64,000 bases of DNA, taken from the NCBI GenBank assembly GCA_041394885.1, contig JAWKHI010000002.1, positions 248,001 through 312,000 on the forward strand. Direction: 5' to 3'. The position numbers and the translations under genes were made by a program. Under the pieces are notes generated by a model. The model was given only the letters and a program-made list of their open reading frames with translations. It made no database searches and was not told the DNA's origin. This stretch comes from DSOI01 sp041394885 (GTDB lineage: Bacteria; Acidobacteriota; Terriglobia; Bryobacterales; Bryobacteraceae). Position 1 is the stretch's first letter; every line of letters starts with the position of its first letter. This document shows, in pieces, positions 1 through 8,332 of this stretch.

Positions 1-237
1 ATATTCCGCCGTTTCTGCGCGGGGATCGAATTGTCGTACGATCCGCCGCTGCTTGACCGGTTCATCCAAAAGCACTATCGGAACACGGGCAAGAAGCGGA
101 GGCGATGCCATCCGCGCGACGTGCTGACGCACGCGGTGGATCTGATCCGGTTCGAGCGGCGGATGTGGCGGCTGACCGATGAGGTGCTCGACCATGCGTT
201 CGAGACGTGCTTCGTGAACACCGACGAAGAAGAGTAG
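1..237 (+). CDS. C-terminal end of an AAA-type ATPase (truncated by window edge)
   Basis: The frame is open from base 1 to a TAG at 235, giving 78 residues with no start inside. The fragment is basic and helical, with a segment HPRDVL after a Lys/Arg patch and an acidic end (DEEE). The helix-basic patch-PRDL-helix layout resembles the C-terminal lid region of large AAA ATPases annotated in acidobacteria and planctomycetes. That resemblance is from memory, and no Walker motif lies within the fragment. The next gene starts about 50 bases downstream on the same strand. Confidence 0.45.
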   Translation: MFRRFCAGIELSYDPPLLDRFIQKHYRNTGKKRRRCHPRDVLTHAVDLIRFERRMWRLTDEVLDHAFETCFVNTDEEE

Positions 238-288
238 GCCGGCTGGAAGGCGGACTCGACTGGCCGGGCTTGTGGTTTAATGCTCGAT

Positions 289-1218
289 ATGAGTATCAGC
301 CGAAGGGCTCTTCTGGCCGCTCCTTTGCTTTCCGCGGCGGCGATTCCGGAACGCAGGCTTCCTATTTGCGCGTTCTCGAAACATTTCCAGTGGACCTCGA
401 TCGGCGAGGCCGCCCAGCTTGCGGCCTCCATTGGATACGACGGCCTGGATATCACGCTGCGCGCGGGCGGCCATGTTCTTCCCGAACGCGTGGCCGATGA
501 CCTGCCCAAGGCGGTGGAGGCGGCGCACAAGGCCGGGATCAGTGTGCCCATGGTGACGGCCGGGATTGTAGACATTTCATCGCCGCACGCTGAGACCATG
601 ATTCGCACGATGGCCAAGCTTGGCATCCGGCGTTACCGTTGGGGCGGGTTCCGTTACGACGCGTCGAAGCCGGTGCCGGCGCAGATCGCCGAATACAAAT
701 CGCGATCGCGGGAGTTGGCGGCGCTCAACGCGCAACATGGCGTCTGCGCGATGTACCATACCCACTCGGGAGTGGGTCAGTTCGGTTCCTCGATTTGGGA
801 TTTGTGGGAGACTCTTCGCGACCTCGACACTCGCCATGTGGGCGTGAATCTGGACTGCGGGCATGCGACGGTAGAGGGCGGGCTGGGCGGATGGATCAAC
901 TCGACGCGGCTCACCATGCCGATGACGCGCGGGATCGCCCTGAAGGACTTCCGTTGGGAAAAAGACGCCAAAGGCGGATGGAAGCCGCGGTGGTGCGCCC
1001 TGGGAGAAGGCATGGTGGATTTCCCGAAGTTTCTGGGGTTGGTGAAACAGGGAGGCTTCGAGGGTCCGCTGCAATTGCACATGGAGTACGAAGAGCTGGG
1101 CGCGGCTCACAGCGGCAAGAACAAACTCGATATTCCTCGCGACGAATTCGTACGGCTGTGCAAGACAGACCTGCTGAAACTGCGCGGGTGGCTGAGCGAA
1201 GCCGGGCTGGCGGGATGA
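289..1218 (+). CDS. Exported sugar phosphate isomerase/epimerase-like TIM-barrel protein
   Basis: A 309-residue protein of the xylose isomerase-like TIM-barrel superfamily. It opens with a twin-arginine-like signal (SRRALLAAPLL then an Ala-rich stretch), so it probably acts outside the cytoplasm. Likely metal-binding segments follow in barrel order: YHTHSG, NLDCGHA and HMEYEEL. Members act on sugars or sugar acids such as inosose or hydroxypyruvate; the substrate here cannot be read. Two in-frame ATGs exist (280 and 289). The second is preferred because TTTAAT overlaps the first ATG and sits 7 bases before the second. An enoyl-CoA hydratase relative follows after 15 bases, perhaps in one transcript. 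Confidence 0.8.
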   Translation: MSISRRALLAAPLLSAAAIPERRLPICAFSKHFQWTSIGEAAQLAASIGYDGLDITLRAGGHVLPERVADDLPKAVEAAHKAGISVPMVTAGIVDISSPHAETMIRTMAKLGIRRYRWGGFRYDASKPVPAQIAEYKSRSRELAALNAQHGVCAMYHTHSGVGQFGSSIWDLWETLRDLDTRHVGVNLDCGHATVEGGLGGWINSTRLTMPMTRGIALKDFRWEKDAKGGWKPRWCALGEGMVDFPKFLGLVKQGGFEGPLQLHMEYEELGAAHSGKNKLDIPRDEFVRLCKTDLLKLRGWLSEAGLAG

Positions 1219-1233
1219 GGCGCGGCGAATAGA

Positions 1234-2055
1234 GTGGCCTACCGGGAGATCGAGTACGGGGTTTCGGGCGCGGTGGCGACGGTGCGGCTCAACCGTCCGG
1301 ACAAGCTGAACGCGTGGACTGCGGTGATGGAGGACGAGTTCACCGAGGCGATTCTGGCGGCCGGGGCCGATAGCGCGATCCGAGTGATTGTAGTGACCGG
1401 CGCGGGAAGGGGATTTTGCGCCGGAGCCGATATGAGCCTGCTGGATCAAGCGTCCCGGGCGGCGGGTCCGGTGGCCGGTCATGACAGAATCGCAGCCGGT
1501 GGGCTGGACGGGCTTCCGGAGGAATCGCGGAAGCGCTATGCGTGGATGCTCACGGTCCCGAAACCGATTGTGGCGGCGATCAACGGTCCGGCTGTGGGAT
1601 TGGGGATGGTGATCGCACTGTACTGCGACCTGCGAGTGGCGGCGGCGTCGGCGCGTATGGCGACGGTGTTCGCGCGCCGGGGATTGATTGCCGAATACGG
1701 CATGGCGTGGATACTGCCGCGGCTGATCGGTGTGGGACAGGCGATGGATTTGTTGATGACGGGCCGGATGGTGGATGCCGGGGAGGCACACCGGATGGGG
1801 CTGGTGCAGCGGGTGTTCGAGGACGATGCGTTTGCGGCGGGCGCGGAGGCATTCGCGGGGGAACTGGCGTCAACGGTGTCGCCACGGTCACTGGCGGTGA
1901 TGAAGCGGCAGATATGGGAAGGTCTCAGCGAGCGTCTGGGAGAGTCGATTGACCGGGCATTCCTGGAGATGAGGGCGAGTCTCGGGAGCGCGGATTTCAG
2001 AGAGGGCGTGGCGCACTTTCTGGAGAAGCGGGCGCCGCGATTTCCGGACGCATAG
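1234..2055 (+). CDS. Enoyl-CoA hydratase/isomerase family protein
   Basis: A 273-residue crotonase-fold protein with a GTG start, of usual family length. The two oxyanion-hole segments are present: GAGRGFCAGAD at about 56-66 and AINGPAVGLGM at about 115-125. The position matching the first catalytic Glu of classical hydratases (before the CD pair near 131) appears to be Val, and the second Glu region reads RRGLIAEYG. The protein is therefore probably not a standard crotonase; it could be an isomerase, hydrolase or lyase on an acyl-CoA. It follows the isomerase-like gene by 15 bases. Confidence 0.85.
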   Translation: MAYREIEYGVSGAVATVRLNRPDKLNAWTAVMEDEFTEAILAAGADSAIRVIVVTGAGRGFCAGADMSLLDQASRAAGPVAGHDRIAAGGLDGLPEESRKRYAWMLTVPKPIVAAINGPAVGLGMVIALYCDLRVAAASARMATVFARRGLIAEYGMAWILPRLIGVGQAMDLLMTGRMVDAGEAHRMGLVQRVFEDDAFAAGAEAFAGELASTVSPRSLAVMKRQIWEGLSERLGESIDRAFLEMRASLGSADFREGVAHFLEKRAPRFPDA

Positions 2056-2074
2056 CGAAGGTAGGCACCGCGCA

Positions 2075-2092
2075 AAAGGGGGGATTCCCTTT
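2075..2092 (+). terminator. Small hairpin after the crotonase gene
   Basis: AAAGGG and CCCTTT flank a 6-base loop, 20 bases past the stop of the crotonase-family gene. No T-run follows, so this is at best a weak or Rho-assisted end. Confidence 0.25.
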
Positions 2093-2156
2093 GGGATTCG
2101 AGTGTGAGAGGCTGGAGAAAATTTCGCCGGTCAGATCACCACTCATCTAAGTAGAC

Positions 2157-2222
2157 GCCGGCACAACGGAACTGGGGCGGCGCTTGGTTACCTGCCTCGA
2201 GGGCGCCCCGCCCTGTGCCGGC
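2157..2222 (+). promoter_or_regulatory. Nested inverted repeats in the leader of the gene at 2244
   Basis: The outer arms GCCGGCACA (2157-2165) and TGTGCCGGC (2214-2222) are perfect complements of 9 bases. Inside them GGGGCG (2174-2179) pairs with CGCCCC (2204-2209). The element ends only 4 bases before the ribosome binding site AAGGAG (2227-2232) of the next gene. It could be a leader structure affecting translation, or a DNA operator. It does not match a riboswitch class I recognise. Confidence 0.45.
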
Positions 2223-2243
2223 TAGCAAGGAGTCTGAACCAAA

Positions 2244-2642
2244 ATGCCGACCGCATCCCTCACGAAGCGAGCGTTCCTGGTGGAAGAGGAGATCCGGCGG
2301 GAGGAGGGTGTTTCCCCCACGGCGAGCGTCCCGGAAGCGGCTCTGCTTCGGATCACGCTCGGCATCACCCGCATTGTGGAGCGCGAGAGTTTGGATGTCG
2401 TCATCGAGTCCGCCGATGCCGACGGAGAGGATTGGAAACCCGTCCTCGATTTTTCGCAGAAGTTCTATTGCGGCGCGTATCGCCGCGTGCTGGATCTCAC
2501 AGGCCGCCCGGGACTCCGCGTCATCCGCGCGCGCTGGCGCATGTGCCGCTGGCACACCAGCGGGGCGTCCCCGTTGTTTTCGTTTTACATAGCCTGGGAG
2601 GAGATGGAAGCGCCGGTCCGGGCGATGGCGGCGGCCGGCTGA
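2244..2642 (+). CDS. Conserved-looking small hypothetical protein
   Basis: A 132-residue soluble protein with no signal peptide or membrane segment; I do not recognise its family. It is rich in Arg and Glu, with a central part ending in DFSQKFYCGAYRRVLDL and a Trp/Cys/His-bearing C-terminal part (RWRMCRWHT). The start is well supported: AAGGAG lies 11 bases before the ATG. A 174-codon frame on the other strand covers the same bases, but it lacks a comparable ribosome binding site. The gene sits alone between a crotonase and the broken soxC gene. Confidence 0.55.
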   Translation: MPTASLTKRAFLVEEEIRREEGVSPTASVPEAALLRITLGITRIVERESLDVVIESADADGEDWKPVLDFSQKFYCGAYRRVLDLTGRPGLRVIRARWRMCRWHTSGASPLFSFYIAWEEMEAPVRAMAAAG

Positions 2643-2719
2643 CCATCCGACGCCGTGCAATCGGACCCGCGCAGGGGCCTAGCCGCGCCGCACGCTCACT
2701 TTGCGGTAGATTGTTAGCG

Positions 2720-3959
2720 ATGCAGCCAAAGCTCACAGAACCGACGCGAGCGCACAGACGCAAGTTTCTTCAGCTCTCGGCGGCGCTCACCGGTCTCGCC
2801 TCATGCCAGCAATCTCCGCAGGGCCCCGGGACCGCCGCCGGCGATGAGGAGCCGAGCCAACTCGGCAAGCCCGTCCGCGCGCACGGACAGCCATCCGAGC
2901 ATGAAAAAGCAGCCCGTCTGTTGCCGGATGTGCGGAACCCCGAGATCGCATCCTCGCGTACTCCGCTCGCTTCGCAATACGGGATCATCACCCCATCGGG
3001 TCTTCATTTCGAGCGCCATCACAGCGGCGTTCCCGATATCGATCCAGCCGGGCATCAGCTGATGATACATGGCATGGTGACGCGTCCGCTGATGCTCACC
3101 GTGGCCGAGATCAAGCGGCTCCCCGGAATCGCGCATCCACTTCCTCGAATGCGCCGGCAACAGCGGCAGCGAATGGGGACCCAAGACGGCTCCGGACGTG
3201 CAGCGCTCTCACGGGTTGGCGAGTTGCTCGGAATGGACCGGTGTTCCGCTCAGCATACTGCTGCAGGAAGCGGGACTGCAGCGGGGCGCGCAGTGGCTGA
3301 TCGCCGAGGGCGCCGACGCGTGCAAGATGTCCCGCAGCGTGCCGGTCTACAAGGCGCTCCGCGACGCGATGGTGGTGTATGGCCAAAACGGCGAGGCGCT
3401 GCGTCCGGAGCAGGGCTACCCGCTGCGTCTGATTTGTCCGGGCTTTGAAGGCAACATCAATGTGAAATGGCTACGGCGGCTGAAGGTGGTGGACAGGCCG
3501 GCCTACACGAAGGACGAAACTTCCAAGTACACGGAGTTGCTGGGCGACGGGAAGGCGCGCATCTTCACATTCGAGATGGACGCGAAGTCCGTCATCACGT
3601 ATCCGTCCGGTGGCGACAAGCTGGAAAAGCCGGGCCTTTATGAGATCTCGGGGCTGGCGTGGAGCGGTCGCGGACGTATTCGCCGCGTGGACGTGTCCAT
3701 CAATGGAGGCCGCAGTTGGGCGACGGCGCGGCTGCAGGAACCGATCCTTCCGATGGCGTTCACACGGTTTCGGATGCCGTGGAGCTGGAACGGCTCCGAA
3801 GCGACGCTGGTTTCGCGCGCGGTGGATGAGAGCGGATACTTGCAGCCGACGCGGGACGCTCTGGTTGCGGTGCGCGGCGTCAATTCCAACTATCACTGCA
3901 ATGCGATGAAGTCCTGGCGGGTTACCAACGATGGGAGCGTGCGCAATGTGGATGCGTAA
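2720..3959 (+). pseudogene. soxC: soxC-like sulfane/sulfite dehydrogenase molybdenum subunit, frameshifted
   Basis: SoxC is the molybdopterin subunit of the periplasmic SoxCD sulfur dehydrogenase, a sulfite oxidase relative. From ATG 2720 the frame gives a Tat-like exported N-terminus (RRKFLQLSAALTG) and the start of the Mo domain, ending at IKRLPG. At 3128-3131 the match moves to another frame and continues without a break: SRIHFLECAGNSG, with the Mo-binding Cys, then the dimerisation domain to the stop at 3957. Restoring a lost TC (ATCTCGCG to ATCGCG) would repair the frame and give GISR. The downstream part is otherwise intact, so this is a recent mutation or a sequence error. The start of the SoxD-like gene overlaps its end. 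Confidence 0.8.
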
Positions 3960-4488
3960 GCACCTGATATATCTTCTTCCGGTCTTTGGCTTGGCTGCAT
4001 GGGCGCAGCAGCCGGGCCGCTATGGAGTGGGCCGCGTCCCCACGGCTGACGAGATTGGGGCGTGGGATATTTCGATCGGTCCGGACGGTAAGGGGCTTCC
4101 CCCGGGGGGCGGCACGGCGGCCGACGGTAAGCAAGTCTACGATGCGCGGTGTAAGCGCTGCCACGGCGATGAGGCCAAGGGCGGCGACGAGGGTGCTCTG
4201 ACCGGCGGCAAGGGCACGCTCAGGACCCCCAAGCCGCTGAAGACGGTCGGCAGCTACTGGCCCTACGCGACGACGCTGTTCGACTACGTGCGCCGTTCGA
4301 TGCCGTTCAAGAATCCGGGAACGCTGTCGAATGATCAGGTTTATGCGGTGTCGGCTTACATACTGCAGTTGAACGGCATCATCAAAGAGGGCGACCGGAT
4401 GGACGCGACGACGCTTCCGAAGGTCCAGATGCCGAATCGGAACGGGTTCGTGGCCGATCCGCGGCGTCCGCCGGTTTCGCCTTACTGA
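3952..4488 (+). CDS. SoxD-like c-type cytochrome (partner of SoxC)
   Basis: A secreted monohaem cytochrome of about 178 residues. A signal peptide (KHLIYLLPVFGLAAWA then QQ) precedes one CKRCH haem motif. A C-terminal segment with MPF and the pattern PGTLSNDQVYAVSAYIL, typical of SoxD and of sulfite dehydrogenase cytochrome subunits, supplies the likely Met ligand. SoxD would pass electrons from SoxC to the respiratory chain. In-frame ATGs exist at 3931, 3946 and 3952. The last gives the best signal peptide and an 8-base overlap with the soxC stop, as expected for coupled genes. No other sox genes are nearby. Confidence 0.8.
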   Translation: MRKHLIYLLPVFGLAAWAQQPGRYGVGRVPTADEIGAWDISIGPDGKGLPPGGGTAADGKQVYDARCKRCHGDEAKGGDEGALTGGKGTLRTPKPLKTVGSYWPYATTLFDYVRRSMPFKNPGTLSNDQVYAVSAYILQLNGIIKEGDRMDATTLPKVQMPNRNGFVADPRRPPVSPY

Positions 4489-4501
4489 CGTTGCACCGGC
4501 G

Positions 4502-5866
4502 CTAGAAGCGGACGCGCCCTGACGTGGACACTCCGACGGCGTTGCGGAGTTCGAGTTCCATTGCCGCTACTCCGGCGGCATCGCCCGCGAGCAGTGGAAT
4601 GCGGGCGCCCAGGCGGAACAGTCCACCCAGACCGGATGCGGCGAAATATCGCGCGAACTGATCTCCGATCGCCACAGCCAGAGGTTCGCCGATCCTGGCA
4701 CCGGAAGGGTCAAAGAACGAATAACGGACCTCGGCGGTGGACCGGGTATTGTCGAAGCCATCCACGCCGATCTCGATGCCGGCCGGGCCCCTAGCGGCGG
4801 TGACCGTGGCGATCACGGGCGCGGCGCGGGCGATGGTGATGCGGGCCTCGCGCGGCTGGTCTCCGATCCGGGTCCGCAAGATGATTTCTCCAGCGGTGGT
4901 CCCGGTTTGGAGAACGCCCCCGGCCGAGTTCCCGGCGCCCCATAGAGCCTCCAGGGAACCTTTGGCAATCGAGACCTGCGCCAGGCGGGAAGCGGAGGGC
5001 ATCCACTGAATCGCCGGGTCATCCCCCAAGCCGGATTCTGGGAGGAACTCCACCGTCACGGTGCCCGCGATGTCCACCGGCGCCGGGGCTGCGAGGCGGA
5101 TCGATACCGGAATCTGTTTCGCGCTGGGCGACACGGGGACCACGGTGAAGATGGCGTCCGGGATCTGGGGCGAGACGGCGAAGCCCTGGAGCCGGAACAC
5201 GCGGCCATCGACGGTGAGCAGGCCCGATGGGATGCCCGAGCGCGCCGGAGCGAAGCTGATGCGAAGCGCGATCTCATTGCCGGGTTCCAGCCGGTACGGC
5301 AATCCGGCCCCGAGCGTAGCGGCGAAGGCTTCCCCCGTCACGGTGACCGATGCCAGGAAGAGCGGACCGGTGGTGTTGTTGCGGATGAGGAACTGCTGTT
5401 CGATCGAAGAGCCCACTTCGACGCGGCCGAAGTCATGCGCGAGATCGGCGGAAAGCGGTGCGCCATCGGGTCCGAGCACGGTGACGCCGTCGCGGCCCTG
5501 GGCGCGGAGGATGATGGCCTGCTCATTCACCTGAAAAGTCGCGCTGTAGACTCCGGGAGCCGCCGGCCGGAAGCGGACCCGGAAATCGACGTTGGTTCCG
5601 GAGGCGACGCGGTAGGGCAGCGTGGGATAGTTTTCCAGCGTGAAGCCGGCGCCGGCCACACGCAAGGTGCTTAACACGATGGTGGCCGGGGTTGCGTTCC
5701 GCAGCCGGAACCGGGTGTCGGCCATGTCACCCGGATGGGCGGCCCCGAGTTCAAGCAGGCTCTCCGTGACAAGCGTCTCCACTCCTTCCGAAGGCACGAG
5801 GAGAATCGAGAGCTGCGCCCATACGGGGCAAGCGGTCAGGGCCAGCAGCAGGACCGACCGTCTCAT
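4502..5866 (-). CDS. Secreted protein with repeated ASH/choice-of-anchor D-like domains
   Basis: A 454-residue protein with a signal peptide (RRSVLLLALTACPVWAQ). It has two successive Ig-like modules with the pattern DFGxVxVGSSxEQQFLIRN, as in ASH/HYDIN-type choice-of-anchor D domains. A C-terminal beta-rich region without recognised motifs follows. Such modules usually serve adhesion or assembly at the cell surface. The start at 5866 overlaps the stop of the upstream gene (ATGA), so it is translated as the last gene of a three-gene minus-strand operon of exported proteins. Function unknown. Confidence 0.75.
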   Translation of the reverse strand: MRRSVLLLALTACPVWAQLSILLVPSEGVETLVTESLLELGAAHPGDMADTRFRLRNATPATIVLSTLRVAGAGFTLENYPTLPYRVASGTNVDFRVRFRPAAPGVYSATFQVNEQAIILRAQGRDGVTVLGPDGAPLSADLAHDFGRVEVGSSIEQQFLIRNNTTGPLFLASVTVTGEAFAATLGAGLPYRLEPGNEIALRISFAPARSGIPSGLLTVDGRVFRLQGFAVSPQIPDAIFTVVPVSPSAKQIPVSIRLAAPAPVDIAGTVTVEFLPESGLGDDPAIQWMPSASRLAQVSIAKGSLEALWGAGNSAGGVLQTGTTAGEIILRTRIGDQPREARITIARAAPVIATVTAARGPAGIEIGVDGFDNTRSTAEVRYSFFDPSGARIGEPLAVAIGDQFARYFAASGLGGLFRLGARIPLLAGDAAGVAAMELELRNAVGVSTSGRVRF

Positions 5867-6591
5867 CGGAGATCGTTCTCCGTCGCCATGGAGGGTTCCG
5901 GGGCGAGAAACCGCTCGGCGGTGGCGGCGCGGCGATGGATGGCGTAGCGTCCCGACTGCGCCCACTCCGCGCCAACCCGGACGAGCGTCTCGCCATCGGC
6001 GTCACCGAGATCCTGTTCCTCGCCGCGTGGGGACCGGAAGACGAGCCTTGCGCCGCGAACCATCAGCACAGCGCCGTCGGGCCATAGCGCGGCCGCGGTG
6101 ACGCCCGTGCCGAGCGCGACCCGCGCGCCCGATGCGCCCACCCGCCACGCTTCGGCGCCGAAGCGCTCCACCCACAGGTGGCGAGTAACCGCGAGCGGTT
6201 CGCCGGACCCGTGCCAGCCGGTCTCAACGGGCTCGCCGTTGCCGGACCAGATCCACATCGCGCGGCGGCCGGCCAGCAGGACAACGACGGCACCCGAATC
6301 GAAACCGGCGGCGACCGGCTCCTCCGCGGGAATGCGGGCCACTTCGCGGTCACCTTCGAGCACCGTGACCACTCCGGCGCCCCGCACCACCGCGAGGCCG
6401 CCATACGCCCCCAGCAACGAACCTTTGGTTTGCCAGGATTTCCCTGCCACGAGATTTCCGGCCAAGCCCCACACTGGAACGATAGCGCCGCCGGCGCCGG
6501 CGAAACATCCGAGCGAGGGCGGCTGCTGTCCGGACAGCACAAGGGCGGCGGCCAGCAAGATCAGGATCCAATTGCTCATCGTGTTCCTCAT
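5863..6591 (-). CDS. Secreted beta-rich protein, possible propeller, unknown function
   Basis: A 242-residue protein with an N-terminal hydrophobic signal (NWILILLAAALVLSG) and then short repeats of Val/Gly/Trp-rich strands such as AGFDSGAVVVLLAG and RAMWIWSGNG. These suggest a small beta-propeller or stacked-strand fold, though no family is recognised. The start at 6591 lies 5 bases after the stop of the upstream Ig-like gene; a second ATG at 6579 is possible. It is the middle gene of the exported trio and overlaps the next gene by 4 bases. Confidence 0.7.
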   Translation of the reverse strand: MRNTMSNWILILLAAALVLSGQQPPSLGCFAGAGGAIVPVWGLAGNLVAGKSWQTKGSLLGAYGGLAVVRGAGVVTVLEGDREVARIPAEEPVAAGFDSGAVVVLLAGRRAMWIWSGNGEPVETGWHGSGEPLAVTRHLWVERFGAEAWRVGASGARVALGTGVTAAALWPDGAVLMVRGARLVFRSPRGEEQDLGDADGETLVRVGAEWAQSGRYAIHRRAATAERFLAPEPSMATENDLR

Positions 6592-6596
6592 TGCGG

Positions 6597-7385
6597 TCAC
6601 GGCCTTCCGATCGTGATCACGGGCGATCCGAACCGGATGCCTGCCGGGGGCTGCGTCACCGCGCCCGCGGATGAGCCGTCCGGCGCGGCGGATCCGTTCG
6701 TGTTCCTTTGTGTCAGGAAGTAGGCCGCGGCGCCACCGCCCAACCCCGCCGCCAGCATGAGCCACCAGGAACGGGACATGCCCGGCCGCGCGCCTTTCGG
6801 CGTTTCGAAGATGGTGATTCCGGAGCCGGCGGTGGGCAGGATCGCCGTGGGCTCGATGGCCGGGGGCTTGATCGCCGCGGGTGTTGGCGCCGCAACGCGC
6901 AGTTTGCGCGCCTCCACTTTTACGGGGGCGACGGGGGCGGGCGTTTCGGCATGCGGAGCCTCTGCCGCGATCCGGGTATCGGTGAGGGTGTCCGCGACGT
7001 ACTGATTGACGATGGCGCCGGCCCGGGCCTGGTCCTTCGCGGCGGTGATCCTGATGCGGGCTGGCCCGGGCGCCGAACCCCAGCGGATGCTCCACTCGGT
7101 GGCGCGGCCGTCCACGCCCGTCACAACGACGTTGGACTTCAATCCATTGCCAAAAACGCCGGTGACCTCCTCGCCGGGCAACCGGAAGCTCACGGCCGCG
7201 CCGTTTACGGGCTTACCGGTCTCGTCGGTGATCTGGACGGTGATGGGCCGCAGTGCTTTCTGCCCGGCGGCCTGCACGGCGCCCTCTCCTTCGAGTACTT
7301 GGATTTGTAGTATGGCGGTTTGGGCAGCCGCCGGCGGCACGCACACTACCAGCGTGAGCGCCACCCACTGGCGGAGAGAGAACAT
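6597..7385 (-). CDS. Exported protein with Big-1/invasin-like Ig domain and C-terminal membrane segment
   Basis: About 262 residues. After a signal peptide (SLRQWVALTLVVCVPPAAA) comes a bacterial Ig-like domain with the pattern PITVQITDETGKPVNGAAVSF, typical of Big-1/invasin modules. A Pro/Ala-rich linker follows, then one hydrophobic segment (WWLMLAAGLGGGAAAYFL) and a short polar tail. This suggests a membrane-anchored surface or periplasmic protein. The in-frame start at 7385 is preferred over 7418 because it begins directly at the signal peptide. First gene of the exported trio. Confidence 0.72.
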   Translation of the reverse strand: MFSLRQWVALTLVVCVPPAAAQTAILQIQVLEGEGAVQAAGQKALRPITVQITDETGKPVNGAAVSFRLPGEEVTGVFGNGLKSNVVVTGVDGRATEWSIRWGSAPGPARIRITAAKDQARAGAIVNQYVADTLTDTRIAAEAPHAETPAPVAPVKVEARKLRVAAPTPAAIKPPAIEPTAILPTAGSGITIFETPKGARPGMSRSWWLMLAAGLGGGAAAYFLTQRNTNGSAAPDGSSAGAVTQPPAGIRFGSPVITIGRP

Positions 7386-7544
7386 GACGTTCGGTGAGCC
7401 GGCGATCGCGTTCGGCACGCAGTGTCGGAGGAGGTTCTACCACCGGCTATGAACTTAGTGCGATGGGGCAGGGAATTGTCTCGCCGACTTTTTCCGGTTT
7501 CGCGCGTTCATGCCGATGGACGCCGTGGGGGGGAATGCGGCGGG

Positions 7545-8303
7545 TCAGGAAGCCGGGTCGCCGGACGAACCACTCGCAGTCTTTTCCCGATCGTCGGACT
7601 TGCGCAGCAGCAGGACGGTGACGTTGTCGGGTCCGCCCGCTTCGCGCGCCGCGGCGATAAGCTTGGCCGCGCGCTCGTCGAGCGATCCGCCGTTGCCCAA
7701 AATACCGGCGATCACATCGGGCTGCAGGACTCCGTGAAGCCCGTCGGAACAAAGCAGGATCGTGCAGCCAGGGGCGGGCCGCACCAGATACGAATTGACG
7801 CGCAGGGCTGCCTCCACCCCGATGGCCATGGTGAGGACGTGGCGCATTGGATGGCTGCGAAGCTGGGCGTCGTCGAGCCCGATGCGGCGGCCCATTTCGT
7901 TGGCCCAGGTCTGGTCTTCCGTGATGGGTTGCAACTGCCCGTTCTCGAAGAGGTAGGCGCGGCTGTCGCCGACGCTTGCGATCTGCAGATCGTCGTTGAC
8001 CTCGAGTACGCCGATGAGAGTGGTCCCCATGCCGTTGAGATGAGTCATCGACGCGGCGGCCTGCAGCACGCTGCGATGAGCGGCGCTGAAGGCCTGGATC
8101 AGAGTTTCTTCATCGCGCTGGAGCGATCCGCGGACGTATTCCACCACGGTCTCCACCGCCATCTGCGAGGCGGTCTCTCCGGCCTGGGCTCCACCCATGC
8201 CATCGGCGACCAGATAGAGCCCGAGCGGCCCGTCGCTGAAGTACGAGTCTTCGTTGTTGGACCGGACACAACCGGGGTCGGACGTCCCAAAAGATTCGAG
8301 CAT
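7545..8303 (-). CDS. PP2C-family serine/threonine protein phosphatase
   Basis: A 252-residue cytosolic, metal-dependent phosphatase that removes phosphate from Ser/Thr residues, as a partner of Hanks-type kinases. The PP2C motifs are in order: RSNNEDSYF near the start, ADGMGG at about 33-38, GTTLIGVL, VGDSRAYLF, SDGLHG and GPDNVTVLLLR near the end. The metal-binding Asp residues of DGMGG, SDG and PDN are all present, so it should be active. No kinase gene lies in the window. A perfect TATAAT box lies 11 bases before the ATG. Confidence 0.92.
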   Translation of the reverse strand: MLESFGTSDPGCVRSNNEDSYFSDGPLGLYLVADGMGGAQAGETASQMAVETVVEYVRGSLQRDEETLIQAFSAAHRSVLQAAASMTHLNGMGTTLIGVLEVNDDLQIASVGDSRAYLFENGQLQPITEDQTWANEMGRRIGLDDAQLRSHPMRHVLTMAIGVEAALRVNSYLVRPAPGCTILLCSDGLHGVLQPDVIAGILGNGGSLDERAAKLIAAAREAGGPDNVTVLLLRKSDDREKTASGSSGDPAS

Positions 8304-8314
8304 TCGTCTTCCAA

Positions 8315-8320
8315 ATTATA
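8315..8320 (-). promoter_or_regulatory. -10 box (TATAAT) of the PP2C gene
   Basis: Perfect TATAAT on the minus strand, 11 bases before the ATG at 8303. The -35 region is weak (T-rich around 8337-8342). The predicted leader is only a few bases long. Confidence 0.5.
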
Positions 8321-8332
8321 TAGCGATATCCG

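Noticed and set aside
3198..3959. Separate gene beginning at ATG 3198 in the soxC region
   Set aside because: The coding match begins upstream of this ATG in the same frame and continues the first half, so it is the second part of one frameshifted gene.
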